The translations under genes and the position numbers were made by a program. The notes under the pieces were generated by a model. That model was not told the DNA's origin. It ran no database searches and saw nothing but the letters and a program-made list of their open reading frames with translations. From Phlyctochytrium arcticum (lineage: Eukaryota > Chytridiomycota > Chytridiomycetes > Chytridiales > Chytridiaceae), in assembly GCA_025602905.1 (NCBI GenBank), contig JAHLKI010000083.1, positions 1 to 28,712 of the forward strand: a stretch of 28,712 bases of DNA, read 5' to 3'. Positions 1 to 7,912 of the stretch are shown piece by piece (the first letter of the stretch is position 1; each line of letters starts with the position of its first letter).

Positions 1-1
1 G

Positions 2-706
2 ACTGGCTTACTGACTTGGGCATGTCAATTGTTGCCGCAATCGAGGGTATTCCTGTCTGAACTATGGAAGCTGGTTGGCGTCGCGAACACCACGAGACGA
101 CAGACCCTGCGACTCACTGACCGAGCGAAGCACGACCTCCAATGGCATTACAAAACTTATTTACAGTGGTCCGGCGTTTGCGTATTGGACGAAGTGAACT
201 GGCAAACGTTGAGGCACTTTGGTATTACCAGCGATTCTGGGCAGCTGGGCTTTGGGATCATTACGGACACACATTTCATACACGACGTCTGGTGCCCCGG
301 ATGTTACGCGGCGGCCCCGGCGGGTGCGTCCTCCACTTTGTTCGAAATGGCAGCAGTGGCTATTGGCGTGGCCACTCTCGGGCAACAACCCTCTGGTCAA
401 CGCGTGCTCTGGATAACTGACAATCGTGCGAATGTCGAGATTTTCGCAGCGGGTTGCAGCAAACACACCCTTTTGATGGATTTAGTTCGCTTCATCGTTT
501 CCACCTCCATCCGCTTTGAGTTCGACATTCGGCTAATCTGTGCACCACGGGAACATTTACCACTGTCGGATGCCTTAACCCGCGGAAACGTTGCGGATTT
601 TGTCAAGGCGCAGCCATGGAAAACCCGGATGGTTGCTGCCTTACCTGCCTGCTTGTCGCCCTCGCCGCTGGGACTGGCTTTCTTGGGTTTACACTCAAGA
701 CACTGA
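2..706 (+). CDS. RT-RNase H ORF, C-terminal part (5' partial)
   Basis: The frame is open from base 2, so the gene begins outside the window. The N-terminal residues (RVFLSELWKL) fit the RT thumb/connection of DIRS-type elements. An RNase H domain follows with all four acidic residues visible: Asp in ITSDSGQLGFG (about base 233), Glu in LFEMAAVAIG, Asp in WITDNRANVE, and Asp in PLSDALTRGN. It degrades the RNA strand during reverse transcription. The stop at 704-706 lies inside the recombinase frame that opens at 616, so the two ORFs overlap by about 90 bases, as is common in DIRS elements. No in-frame stop interrupts this part. Family assignment is confident; the assignment to Ngaro or DIRS proper is not. 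Confidence 0.75.
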   Translation, partial: TGLLTWACQLLPQSRVFLSELWKLVGVANTTRRQTLRLTDRAKHDLQWHYKTYLQWSGVCVLDEVNWQTLRHFGITSDSGQLGFGIITDTHFIHDVWCPGCYAAAPAGASSTLFEMAAVAIGVATLGQQPSGQRVLWITDNRANVEIFAAGCSKHTLLMDLVRFIVSTSIRFEFDIRLICAPREHLPLSDALTRGNVADFVKAQPWKTRMVAALPACLSPSPLGLAFLGLHSRH

Positions 707-1640
707 CATGCGCCGACACGACTGCGCCGTTGCCTACCTTTCCCGTATCTCACACATATACTGGTGTAGTTCAACGTTATGTCAGGCTTGCTACTCGCTT
801 TCATTGGACCAACCCTGATGGTTCTTTCTTTCCTATGTCTTTGGTTAACATTTCTCATTGGCTCTCGTATCACACTTCCGCGCCAGCTGGCTCTCAAGTT
901 CTCGCCTCTTCTTTGTATTCTTACCTTTCGGCACTCAAGGACCACCACACTTCCCTGGGCTTCGATTGGTCATCGGTGCGGCAAAATCCTCAGTTCACAC
1001 GTGCTCTACGACAGTTTTCCCGTCGGCAGATTCGGCGGCCCACGACCCAAGCGCAGGAGGTCTCACTGGAGGATCTGCATATATTTTTTTCTCGTTCTTT
1101 GCCTCAAAATCTTTTCGATCAAGTATATCGCGCAATCGCTGCCACCGCCTTTTGGGGCCTTGCTAGACTTCGTGAAGTCGTGACTGATGGATCTCCTGAT
1201 ATGCTTCCCGAGGTTCTATTCCGTTCACACGTCTCTCGTATCGCCTCACCGCTTGTGAACGGGGTTGCGCACGGTTACGCAATCCTTCTACCTCGGCCCA
1301 AGATCACCACTACGTACGCGCAATATTTAGTATTATGCCCCGTCAACGATATGTCCTGCCCCGTGCGTGCCCTGGATGCGGTCGCTTCTTCTCTTCCAAA
1401 CATTCAACATCTGTGACATCTACCTGACAACACTTTGCCTACACGTCAATCATTTTCGATTTTTTGGGAGCGCGCCGGCCTCACCCCATTTGGTGCGTCA
1501 AGCTCCGCGCCGGTGGCGCTACGCTACTGGCACTTCAAGGCAACTCACCGATGGTCATTCAACGTTGGGGACGATGGTCCTCGGACGCATTTGAACGGTA
1601 CATACGCACGCACCCGACCATTATGTTAGCCCTACGGATC
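616..1640 (+). pseudogene. tyrosine recombinase of the left YR retrotransposon, broken
   Basis: The frame from ATG 616 is open to a stop at 1414-1416 (266 aa). It holds a core-binding-like region and the catalytic motif GLARLREVV with Arg at about residue 184, then RPKITTTYAQYL with a candidate lysine. The C-terminal catalytic part is present but in other frames: RAGGATLLALQG near 1516 and GRWSSDAFERYIRTHP near 1572-1620, which contain the box II arginine, the tryptophan and the nucleophile Tyr. At least two frame changes (about 1414 and 1500) are needed to read the domain through, and the histidine of the HxxR motif is lost around 1495. The enzyme would integrate the circular cDNA of the element. 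Recombinase identity is clear; inactivity is inferred from the breaks. Confidence 0.72.
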
Positions 1641-1654
1641 CACCAACACCACTC

Positions 1655-2036
1655 GTGAACGTGCCCTGTTCTTGTCGCACCTGGCTTCTGGTCACCTTGC
1701 TTCTTCTGTTGGCTTCACCCTTTTCTTTTACCCGGCCTTTTGCCCGGTGTCTGTTGATTATGCTTCTTTATATTTCTCTCAATATACGCGTCTTTTGCGC
1801 CTTTTCTTCTTTCTTTTGTTGTTATTGCGTGGTTGTCTTGATTCTTTGCCGGCCTTTGGTGCCCCGTACGCCTCTTGCGTACGGCTTTGGATTCCCGGCC
1901 TCTTGCCAGTGCATGCCTCACGCTCTTTTGCGCCTCGCACCTCTTGTGCTTTATCTCGCCTTTGCGTCCCGCACCTTTCGTGCTTCATCTCGTCTCGCAC
2001 CGTTTGTGCTCCACTTGCTCACCTTCCATTGACCTA
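1655..2036. other. CT-rich 3' zone with repeated small hairpins
   Basis: This stretch between the recombinase and the direct repeats is strongly C/T-biased and has long hydrophobic-looking frames that I do not believe are genes. It contains a perfect 7-bp stem with a 7-nt loop at 1864-1884 (CCGTACG / CGTACGG) and then three copies of a GCAC-5 nt-GTGC mini-hairpin at 1937-1949, 1971-1983 and 1997-2009, spaced 34 and 26 bases apart. The loops differ (CTCTT, CTTTC, CGTTT) while the stem bases are constant. It probably belongs to the 3' untranslated part of the YR element. Confidence 0.55.
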
Positions 2037-2136
2037 GGTCCAACACCACGCCTCTCTCCCTGTCACCCTCACCCTCCTTCGTTGCCTACGGTTGGCCCAC
2101 TTTGTCTTCCAGTCTCAACCGGCCGGTTTCACCTCA

Positions 2137-2244
2137 GATCACCGTAGAACTCCGGCAGAGGTGTATTATACAGTGTCATGTACTTCAGCAATATACCCAC
2201 GCGGCTTAGCCCGCGCATATCTGTTGCACAGTGCCGACAGGGCG
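2137..2244 (+). repeat. direct repeat copy 1 (candidate B1)
   Basis: This 108-bp block starts GATCACCGTAGAACTCCG and ends GACAGGGCG. It recurs 436 bases downstream at 2573-2680. The first 82 or so bases are identical. The last part differs at five positions, all transitions, and four of these are CpG in one copy and TpG or CpA in the other. Confidence 0.85.
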
Positions 2245-2572
2245 TCTGGGCAGGGGAGAAACCAATGTACTGTACACCTAAGCGGACGACGCGAACGATC
2301 AAGTACAGCGCAAGCGATCGCAGAAGGCAGCTGACGAGGAGCTTAGGACTTTGGGTTTCTGAATGCCCCGACCAGGACGCGCACGTGACTTTGTCAACCC
2401 TAGCCAACATCTGGCGTTTTTTTTCTCCCCAACTGAGTCTATGGTGTCTTCACTCTCTTCAGTTTTCTTCTCTCATTGCTCTCAGACACCGAGAAAACTT
2501 CTACCCACTTCTGTTCATCGCTACCGACCCACCCTCACCTTATGTAGATTAGCATGGTGGCATTGTAGGCTG
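2245..2572 (+). other. spacer between direct repeats (candidate A2)
   Basis: These 328 bp lie exactly between the two 108-bp repeats. If the element is of the split-direct-repeat type, this segment is A2 and a copy (A1) should sit upstream of the element's first ORF, left of the window. It contains a T-rich tract near 2418-2428 and no convincing gene. Confidence 0.45.
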
Positions 2573-2680
2573 GATCACCGTAGAACTCCGGCAGAGGTGT
2601 ATTATACAGTGTCATGTACTTCAGCAATATACCCACGCGGCTTAGCCCGCGCATATCCGCTGCACGGCGCCAACAGGGCG
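2573..2680 (+). repeat. direct repeat copy 2 (candidate B2)
   Basis: This is the second copy of the 108-bp block at 2137-2244. It retains CpG at three sites where copy 1 has TpG or CpA, and has CpA at one site where copy 1 kept CpG. After it the similarity ends, which makes about 2680 the likely right edge of the YR element. Confidence 0.85.
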
Positions 2681-3028
2681 GGAAATGCCAGGTCCATTGG
2701 AAAGTGACGGTATGAGTAACGTTGTGAGTCATCAGAAAAAGGGCCTTTTAAGGCGTAGCCACAAAAATGGCACGGTGACTGTACGTGATTTAGTTAAGGA
2801 TTTTGGGCCAGCGTAATTTTGGCGGACAACACTTTGGGGTAAACCCTCAGCATTATCCTGGGGCCTGTGCTGCGCGACAAACCAACAGTGCTGAGGGTTG
2901 TAGCAGAAACAGGCAAAGCGATATGTAGTGCATTGAGGAAGATTTTGAAATACAGGCAAATAACTATCATTTTTCTTTCCATCTCAGGGGTAACTTTTGG
3001 TCTCCCTTTCGCGCCTGGCATCTATTAG
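2681..3028 (-). pseudogene. possible Tc1/mariner helix-turn-helix relic
   Basis: A 75-aa minus frame at 2794-3021 begins MPGAKGRPKVTPEMERKM and continues with a VSATTLSTV segment and a MLRVYPKVLSAKI segment. The order (basic start, first helix-turn-helix, VS.TT.., then a short linker ending in a K-P-x-L-like motif) resembles the paired DNA-binding domain of fungal Tc1-like transposases. No DDE domain follows in any frame, so if the call is right only the N-terminus survives. The similarity is judged by eye and is weak. The flanks at 2681-2793 hold nothing else that I can see. Confidence 0.33.
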
Positions 3029-3220
3029 CTACCATTTGAACCTACCAGGCCGCAAAATATTGTTTTACTTCATGCAATGCTTGTATTACTAGAACTATTG
3101 AACTCTCCATTGCAAGCCTGACATGTAAAATGCTGTCAACTATCGTTTTATTTCTTGCATTCTCTGCTTGTAACATGAACTTTTGAACTCTCCCTTGCGC
3201 ACCTGGCCTCCATTACTGTA
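3029..3220. repeat. degenerate dispersed repeat, left half of an interrupted copy
   Basis: The segment repeats motifs of the type ACTTTTGAACTCTCC, CATTGCA..CTGG and ACCATTTGAACCTA, which recur at 6335-6460 and 7030-7440. Bases 3130-3200 match 7059-7120 well (GCTG.CAACTATC followed by the ACTCTCC motif). The similarity stops at 3220, where the Fot1/pogo inverted repeat begins. Confidence 0.65.
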
Positions 3221-3351
3221 GGTAATCGTGCCCAAGGATCTGGTGGCGCAGCCACCGACGTGTTTCGCAATTCTCGCTACAGGCCCTCACTCTGCAAGTG
3301 AGTGCCTGCCACCCAAACAATATTTTGCGCAGTACCAAATTTTGGTGGGTT
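3221..3351 (+). repeat. left terminal inverted repeat of the Fot1/pogo element
   Basis: It starts GGTAATCGTGCCCAAGGATC and ends near TTTGGTGGGTT. The reverse complement of 6201-6334 follows it closely: shared blocks include GGATCTGG.GGCGCAGCC and ACCCAAACAATATTTTGCGC. I judge identity at roughly three quarters or better, with short indels. Confidence 0.85.
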
Positions 3352-3546
3352 TTGAAATTTTTGAGAATTGACAATCCGTCCCATACACAAAAGCTCATGC
3401 CCTGTGCAGGACCTGGCCGAAGAACTATATGCCCTGGCAACATAGGCCGACCCAAAATAGACAACAGTTAGTGGGCAGGTTATACTCTAGGGCAATCTGG
3501 CGTTAAATATATATTGTGGTAAAAAAAGTTGGTGAAAATGCAAAGT
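3352..3546. other. non-coding subterminal part of the Fot1/pogo element
   Basis: This AT-rich stretch lies between the left inverted repeat and the transposase stop codon. I see no gene. It would be the 3' untranslated region and terminator zone of the minus-strand transposase. Confidence 0.4.
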
Positions 3547-3866
3547 TTAGGACGGGGTGATAGTGTTTGATAGGTCAGCAAGAGCTCTTCGTTTGGCTGC
3601 AATCTTGGCTTCTCTACGCTCGTCAGCCGCCCTCTTTTTCTCGGCCGCCGCCGCCTTCTTTAACGCCATTTCAGCCTTCTTCTGTGCCGCCAGAACCTCA
3701 TCTGCAGCCTTCTTTGCCGCCCTGGCCACTTTTCTCGCCTCTATCGCTTGTCGCTCTCGCAGGGCATCAGCTTTCTTTTGTTCTGCCTGTGCCGCTTTTG
3801 CAACCAAACGTTGAGCGGCCTCCAACTCTTCATTGGCACGAACTGCAACCATTTAGCGAAGGTTGT

Positions 3867-3927
3867 CTGAAAAACGATACTGTTCAGAGTCGAATCACAA
3901 AAGATCTTGATAGCAGCGTACACATAC
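3867..3927 (-). other. probable intron near the transposase C-terminus
   Basis: A 61-nt segment has donor GTATGT after CAG and acceptor TTTTTCAG. It separates the post-DDE linker from the Ala/Lys-rich coiled-coil exon. The reading phase across the junction is off by one or two bases in this decayed copy, so the assignment rests on the splice signals. Confidence 0.5.
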
Positions 3928-5478
3928 CTGCATTCGGAATCCCTTCAAACGTGACGACTTGTCGTGATGCGCTTTTTGCTCTGCGAGCTTCCTAGGCCGC
4001 AGTTGTTTCGGCCAGAAGGCAGTTACTGAGCTCAGAGAAATAGTTTGCCATTCTTCTCTTTGACGGAGAGTTCATCATGCAATACACGTCAGAGTTTGGA
4101 AAGTGCTTGCCAGCTCGTCTCAGTTCACCAGAGGTTTTGGGAGGTTGCGGTCTTCCCCGGTGGGTGTGTCGTAACCGGGATCGTCCAAGTAGGAGTTGAT
4201 GTGGTGACTACGATCCTCGACATACTCGGTCTCATTGGGAAGTCGGTTCAATACTACATCCGGGTTGAATGGCACAATAGCGGCCTTGCGAAATGCAGAA
4301 CGTATGGTTGTATCCTTCAGGGCATTGTCCCGAATCCAGGGGAGGTATGTCAGGAACTCCATCTTATCGAAGTTTGTGCAACCAGTTCTTGTCGCATGCT
4401 CCACCGCCTTAGTGTGATACTTCCTGTATGGCTGAAATACTCCCACATCCAGCGGCTGGAGCAAGTGACTCAAGTGCGGCAAGAGTAGAAACGGTACAAT
4501 CAGATTGGCGTCGCAATATTGTACGAATTCTCGGGTACATTGGGATCCGTATCCGTCCATGATCAGTAGCCGGTAAACTCCCTACGTCCGTTCCTCGGTC
4601 CACTTATTGAACAGTTTGAGCCAGCCGTAGGTTACCTGGTCATTGGTGTAGCCGGTTGGGGTCACCTGCAACTCGTAGTCGCCCGGCAAACCATCAAACC
4701 ACCGGACTTGTTTGCGCACGCCTGGGAGAATGATGAGGGGAGGGAACTTGGCGCCGTCCGCAATGACCACTTCCACCAAGGTCACCGACTCCCGACTGGT
4801 CCTTGATCCTAGGTAAATGGGCGCGGTGTGGGACCTAGTCACTACTTTCTGATCACGACCGATGCCAATACGGATGCCGGTCTTGTCAAAGTTGTATATA
4901 TCACAAATTTGAATGTCCTTCTGTTCGATAACTCCCTTCAATCTACCAAACCATGCCCGTATGGCTGCAGGGTCGTGCGCGGTATTCCGACTGGCCTCCA
5001 GCGACAGTTGCTTTCTGATTTTGTACTCTGGATGGCGATTCAAAAACCGTCGTGTCCAGTGGAGACCGACTTTGAGCGAATCCTCGCCAGACCCACATCC
5101 TTCGTTCAATATTTGGTTCGCAGCATCTGTGACCATGCAAAAGAGGGCGACCGTTCCCATTACATCAAGCCTGTCCAAGTACAAGCACAGCGCTTTCTCT
5201 TTGTCTTCATCCAGCTTACGCCCATTGGGTCGTCTCTCGTTCAATGTAGGTCTCCCGTTCCATCTCGCGAGCAAACATTGGTATGGCAATTTGTATTTTT
5301 TGGCTGTCTGTTTGATATTTGGTTGCTCAAGACCACCTTCTACCAGTTTTTCTATCACTGATGCTATTCTTCTATTGATTTCGCTATTGGACTCTTTTTT
5401 GGGAGGAGTGGGATGCAGATTCGCGTCATCAGATTCGTCTTCTGACCCTGACAAAGATGCAATGGGACGGTTTTTTCG

Positions 5479-5921
5479 CTGTAGGATGGTTAATTGAACG
5501 GTCAAAAGACCGTGCATCAAAGCTAACATACACGAATGGGAAATGGAGTCATCAGCTCTTCTTCAGGTTCTTCCCATTCCAGATCTTGTTCGGGAAGATT
5601 GCTACCGGGCTATGGGGGTGTCGGTTAAATAGTTTAAAAAACGAGTCGTTCAATCAACGTACATGGGGAGGAAGGTGAAGTTCTAATTCACCTTCTGAGT
5701 CCAATCCTGACAAGCGGGAAAAGCAGGGCATATCGTCATAGAGCTGCATATGTATTGGTTGGCTCGGGAGTCAATGGACGATCTCATAGATTCCTTACAT
5801 TGGGAGAGTAAGGATAGTCTTCTCCGTCAGATTGATCCGAATAGTAGTTGAAAGGCAAGTCATCCGCAAACTGCACTCATGTTGGTTAGGTGGTCGACGA
5901 CTGTTCTCATGAATTTCTTAC
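5479..5921 (-). other. four phase-0 introns at the transposase N-terminus
   Basis: Minus-strand introns at 5921-5871 (51 nt, GTAAGA...GTGCAG), 5798-5744 (55 nt, GTAAGG...ATGCAG), 5662-5610 (53 nt, GTACGT...CCATAG) and 5531-5479 (53 nt, GTATGT...CTACAG). Removing them leaves one continuous acidic reading frame that runs into the main exon without a stop. Each intron has canonical ends and a basidiomycete-like length, and all four interrupt the frame between codons. Confidence 0.75.
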
Positions 5922-5993
5922 AGGTGAAACATAAGAGTGACCAAATTTCACGTATGCATCCTTGGATAAGAATGGGTTGAGCATATTGGGCAT

Positions 5994-6049
5994 CTGCAAA
6001 ATCATTTGTTTATAATGGTATGAGAATGGATTCATTATTCAAGACATAC
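5994..6049 (-). other. probable 5' UTR intron of the transposase
   Basis: A 56-nt segment from a GTATGT donor (5' G at 6049) to a TTTTGCAG acceptor ends immediately before the ATG at 5993. No ATG is available in the exon upstream of it, so it would be a leader intron. The rest of 6050-6200 is non-coding leader sequence. Confidence 0.5.
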
Positions 6050-6200
6050 TCTAAATAGTTGGAGATGGGCAATTGCAGTAAGTATTAGGATGGTTAGGGG
6101 TGTTGTGGGAGAAATATGGGTAGGTTTGCGCGCTGAAAATGTCTAGATCACTCCCAAGATGGGCAAAGGTAAAAAGCTTCCCACGCAAAACTCAAACCAT

Positions 6201-6334
6201 AACCCACCAAAATTTGGATACTGCGCAAAATATTGTTTGGGTTGCAGGCAGTCACCTGGGGTGAGTGCCTGGCAGCGAGTAATCGCAAAAACCAGGTCGG
6301 TGGCTGCGCCGCCAGATCCTAGGGCACAACTACC
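6201..6334 (-). repeat. right terminal inverted repeat of the Fot1/pogo element
   Basis: The reverse complement begins GGTAGTTGTGCCCTAGGATC and matches 3221-3351 over its whole length. Inside the element the similarity ends at the GGTGGGTT block. Confidence 0.85.
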
Positions 6335-6470
6335 AATGCTAACAACAAGCTAAAAAAATACCATTGCATTTCATGCCATCTTTGTCTTCTATAACTTTTA
6401 GTCAGTCCATTGCATGCTGGTGTAATTTACCTACCGTTTCAATCCAACAGACAGCTGGGTACTGTTTGAA
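6335..6470. repeat. degenerate dispersed repeat, right half of the interrupted copy
   Basis: The sequence from GCTAACAACAAGCT through CATCTTTGTCTTCTATAAC, CCATTGCATGCTGG and CCAACAGACAGCTGGG follows 7165-7290 in the same order and orientation. Together with 3130-3220 it rebuilds the uninterrupted paralogue at 7059-7290, with the Fot1 element between. Confidence 0.65.
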
Positions 6471-6632
6471 TTGTTCCATCTTTGGGTTACTACTAAGGGA
6501 CACGCGCGTAGGGGGATGGGTTACGTGCTCAGTAGGATGACTGCAACGCCCTATGCCATGATGGGAAAGTGTGTGCTCAGATGTCGCAATACTCATAGGA
6601 AATGTGACATGCTGACTGTATTCAATGTCAGT
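6471..6632. other. no recognisable feature
   Basis: These 160 bp lie between the repeat fragment and the tandem repeat. I see no gene, and no similarity to the flanking repeats. Confidence 0.3.
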
Positions 6633-6850
6633 ACTCATGAGGTGGGGGAGAACCCCGCACCCCATTCAGAAATTCAGAATCTTGTCAAAATTCACTTGGT
6701 CTGGCTTTGTAAAAAGTCCACTCATTGGGCGGTGCAGACGCCCGCACCTCCCATCAGGGGTTCAAAATCTTGTCGGAACTCACTTCGTTGGGTTTTGTAT
6801 AAAGTCCTTACTCATTGGGCGGGGGAGACCCCCGCAACCCCCTTGCCTGC
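6633..6850. repeat. tandem repeat, about 2.5 copies of 87-90 bp
   Basis: Units start at 6633, 6720 and 6810, each with ACTCAT followed by a G-rich then C-rich pair, a (T)CA.AATCTTGTC segment and a GGTTTTGTA.AAAGTCC-like end. Each unit carries a self-complementary GC block. In unit 3 it is a perfect 7-bp stem with a 3-nt loop, GCGGGGG/CCCCCGC at 6819-6835. Unit 3 breaks off after the GC block. Confidence 0.7.
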
Positions 6851-7029
6851 CGGCGGCCCTTGCAGGGACGCAAACAGTGAGGAAGATATGATATGTGATG
6901 AAGCACGCCAGGAATCTCCAATGTTTATTCCGGTTCACAGGAACAAGCTATTGACTATCCACCACAGGGAAAGCAACACCTAAAAGTAATAAGGTGGTAG
7001 TAACAGCACTTAAGAGGAAACATTTACTG
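6851..7029. other. no recognisable feature
   Basis: This is the short gap between the tandem repeat and the next copy of the dispersed repeat. I found no gene in it. Confidence 0.3.
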
Positions 7030-7440
7030 CAGGCCTGGCGTGCAATTTACTTCTGACAAGCTGCCAACTATCATTTTGTTCCTTTACATCTCTGCTTTTT
7101 TCTTTTGAACTCTCCACTATATGTCTGGCATATTTCATTGTAGCTACTGTATTGTTTGTTTGAATCTAACAACATGCTAGCTACCATTTCATTTCTTTGC
7201 ATCTTTGTCTTACTATAACTTTGGATCTCTCCATTGCATACTGTTGTGCTTTAGCCACGGTTTTAATCTCACAAGCAGCTAGGTCTCGTTGTGTTTTATT
7301 TCCACCTGTGTGATAGTATAGCTTCTCATCTCGTCAGTGCAAGCCTGGGTACCATTTGAACCTAGCAGGCCACCCTTCCTGTCTTCTATAACTTTTGATC
7401 TCTCCATTGCACGCTGGCCTGGCTCAATCTGACTCTATGT
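7030..7440. repeat. degenerate dispersed repeat, uninterrupted copy
   Basis: It contains several internal iterations of ACTTT.GA.CTCTCC followed by a CATTGCA..CTGG-like block (near 7102, 7220 and 7390), and a GTACCATTTGAACCTAGCAGG block near 7348 that matches 3031. The order of motifs equals that of 3130-3220 plus 6335-6450, making it the empty-site paralogue of the Fot1 insertion. Confidence 0.65.
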
Positions 7441-7794
7441 CCAGTGAGAGGAGCCGGTGGTTTTTTCACCGTGGGATGTGTTTGGAGGTCCAGTCTTTAT
7501 TTTTGTTGCTGTGGGAAAATCCGGAGCTTGACATTGGGGGTTCTGTCTTTTTTTGCTTTGTATTTGTATTTGGTCCTTTGTCTTTGTTAGATTATGACGC
7601 TTACATTTCACATTCAGAGTGCTCATGTATTCTCAATCGGTAAAGTACAGTGTTACTAAACTCCCTTGGAGACATTCTCCGCCGAGTCCTCCCGCCACTG
7701 TGGCGCAGACCAAACCTGGTTCCATGCTGCCACACTGCACATGGACTGGATCGACGGTGGATCCACTGAGGTGGCAGTATAGTCAGAGTAAGTA
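7441..7794. other. no recognisable feature
   Basis: Frames here are short and without familiar motifs. The stretch ends at the TA (7793-7794) that flanks the Tc1 element. Confidence 0.3.
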
Positions 7795-7865
7795 CAGCTT
7801 GTTCCAAAATGTCAGGAAACCCACGTGACTTTTGAGGGCCTTGCCAGTTGGGTGTCCGAATAGTG
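7795..7865 (+). repeat. left terminal inverted repeat, Tc1 element
   Basis: 71 bp, with 69 positions identical to the reverse complement of 9045-9115. The outer end CAGCTTGTTCC follows a TA. Confidence 0.93.
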
Positions 7866-7912
7866 GTGTTCAGGGCTGGGATTCAGATTGTAAACAATTC
7901 AAATTGCCCAAC

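Larger units (their letters stand above)
1..2680 (+). mobile_element. 3' part of a YR retrotransposon (Ngaro/PAT-like)
   Basis: The stretch carries, in order, an RNase H domain with its upstream RT connection, a tyrosine recombinase in a different and overlapping frame, a CT-rich non-coding zone, and two 108-bp direct repeats separated by 328 bp. RNase H followed by a tyrosine recombinase instead of a DDE integrase defines the DIRS order of retrotransposons. A B1-A2-B2 repeat block downstream of the ORFs is known for split-direct-repeat members such as PAT and Ngaro. The 5' part (gag, most of RT, A1 repeat) would lie left of the window. The ORF order is seen directly; the subfamily is inferred. 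Confidence 0.72.
3547..5993 (-). pseudogene. Fot1/pogo transposase, multi-exon, broken by stops
   Basis: It cuts and pastes the element at TA sites. Start chosen at ATG 5993. Four short exons (5993-5922, 5870-5799, 5743-5663, 5609-5532; 24, 24, 27 and 26 codons) encode an acidic N-terminus, all joined in phase 0, and the main exon runs from 5478. The main exon holds a CENP-B/Tc5-type DNA-binding region (KQTAKKYKLPYQCLLARW, then HWTRRFLNRHPEYKIRKQ) and a DDE_1 domain: Asp in YNFDKTGIR (spliced residue about 299), Asp in LLIMDGYGSQ (about 409), Asp in LLQPLDVGVF (about 445), so the last two are 35 residues apart. The C-terminus at 3547-3852 is an Ala/Lys-rich coiled coil typical of Fot1 proteins. 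In-frame stops: TAG 4582-4584, TGA 4118-4120, two adjacent TGA near 4078-4083, and TAA just before 3852. Family is certain; exon structure is from my reading of splice sites. Confidence 0.82.
3221..6334 (-). mobile_element. Fot1/pogo-family DNA transposon
   Basis: The element is bounded by imperfect inverted repeats of about 130 bp (3221-3351 and 6201-6334) and carries one minus-strand transposase gene with a DDE domain of the pogo/Fot1 type. Its length of about 3.1 kb includes long non-coding ends. Both outer flanks are halves of the same degenerate repeat, which supports these ends. The left flank is TA, as expected for the TA target of this superfamily; the right flank reads AA, so one target copy would have mutated or my boundary is off by a base or two. 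Multiple stops in the gene make this copy non-autonomous. Confidence 0.8.

Noticed and set aside
1655..2037. Long hydrophobic frames suggesting membrane proteins
   Set aside because: Two overlapping plus frames are both Leu/Phe/Cys-rich because the DNA is C/T-biased. There is no coding signature and the hairpin repeats explain the composition.
3045..3064. GCAAAATATTGTTT shared with the Fot1 inverted repeat as evidence of a longer repeat
   Set aside because: The match is about 14 bases of AT-rich sequence and the surrounding bases do not align, so chance or convergence is sufficient.
3557..3995. Ala/Ser/Pro-rich plus-strand frames
   Set aside because: They are antisense to the Ala/Lys-rich coiled coil of the Fot1 transposase, which produces open frames on both strands.
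4045..5497. Several plus-strand frames of 147-194 codons
   Set aside because: They lie opposite the transposase exon with DDE motifs and show no domain of their own.
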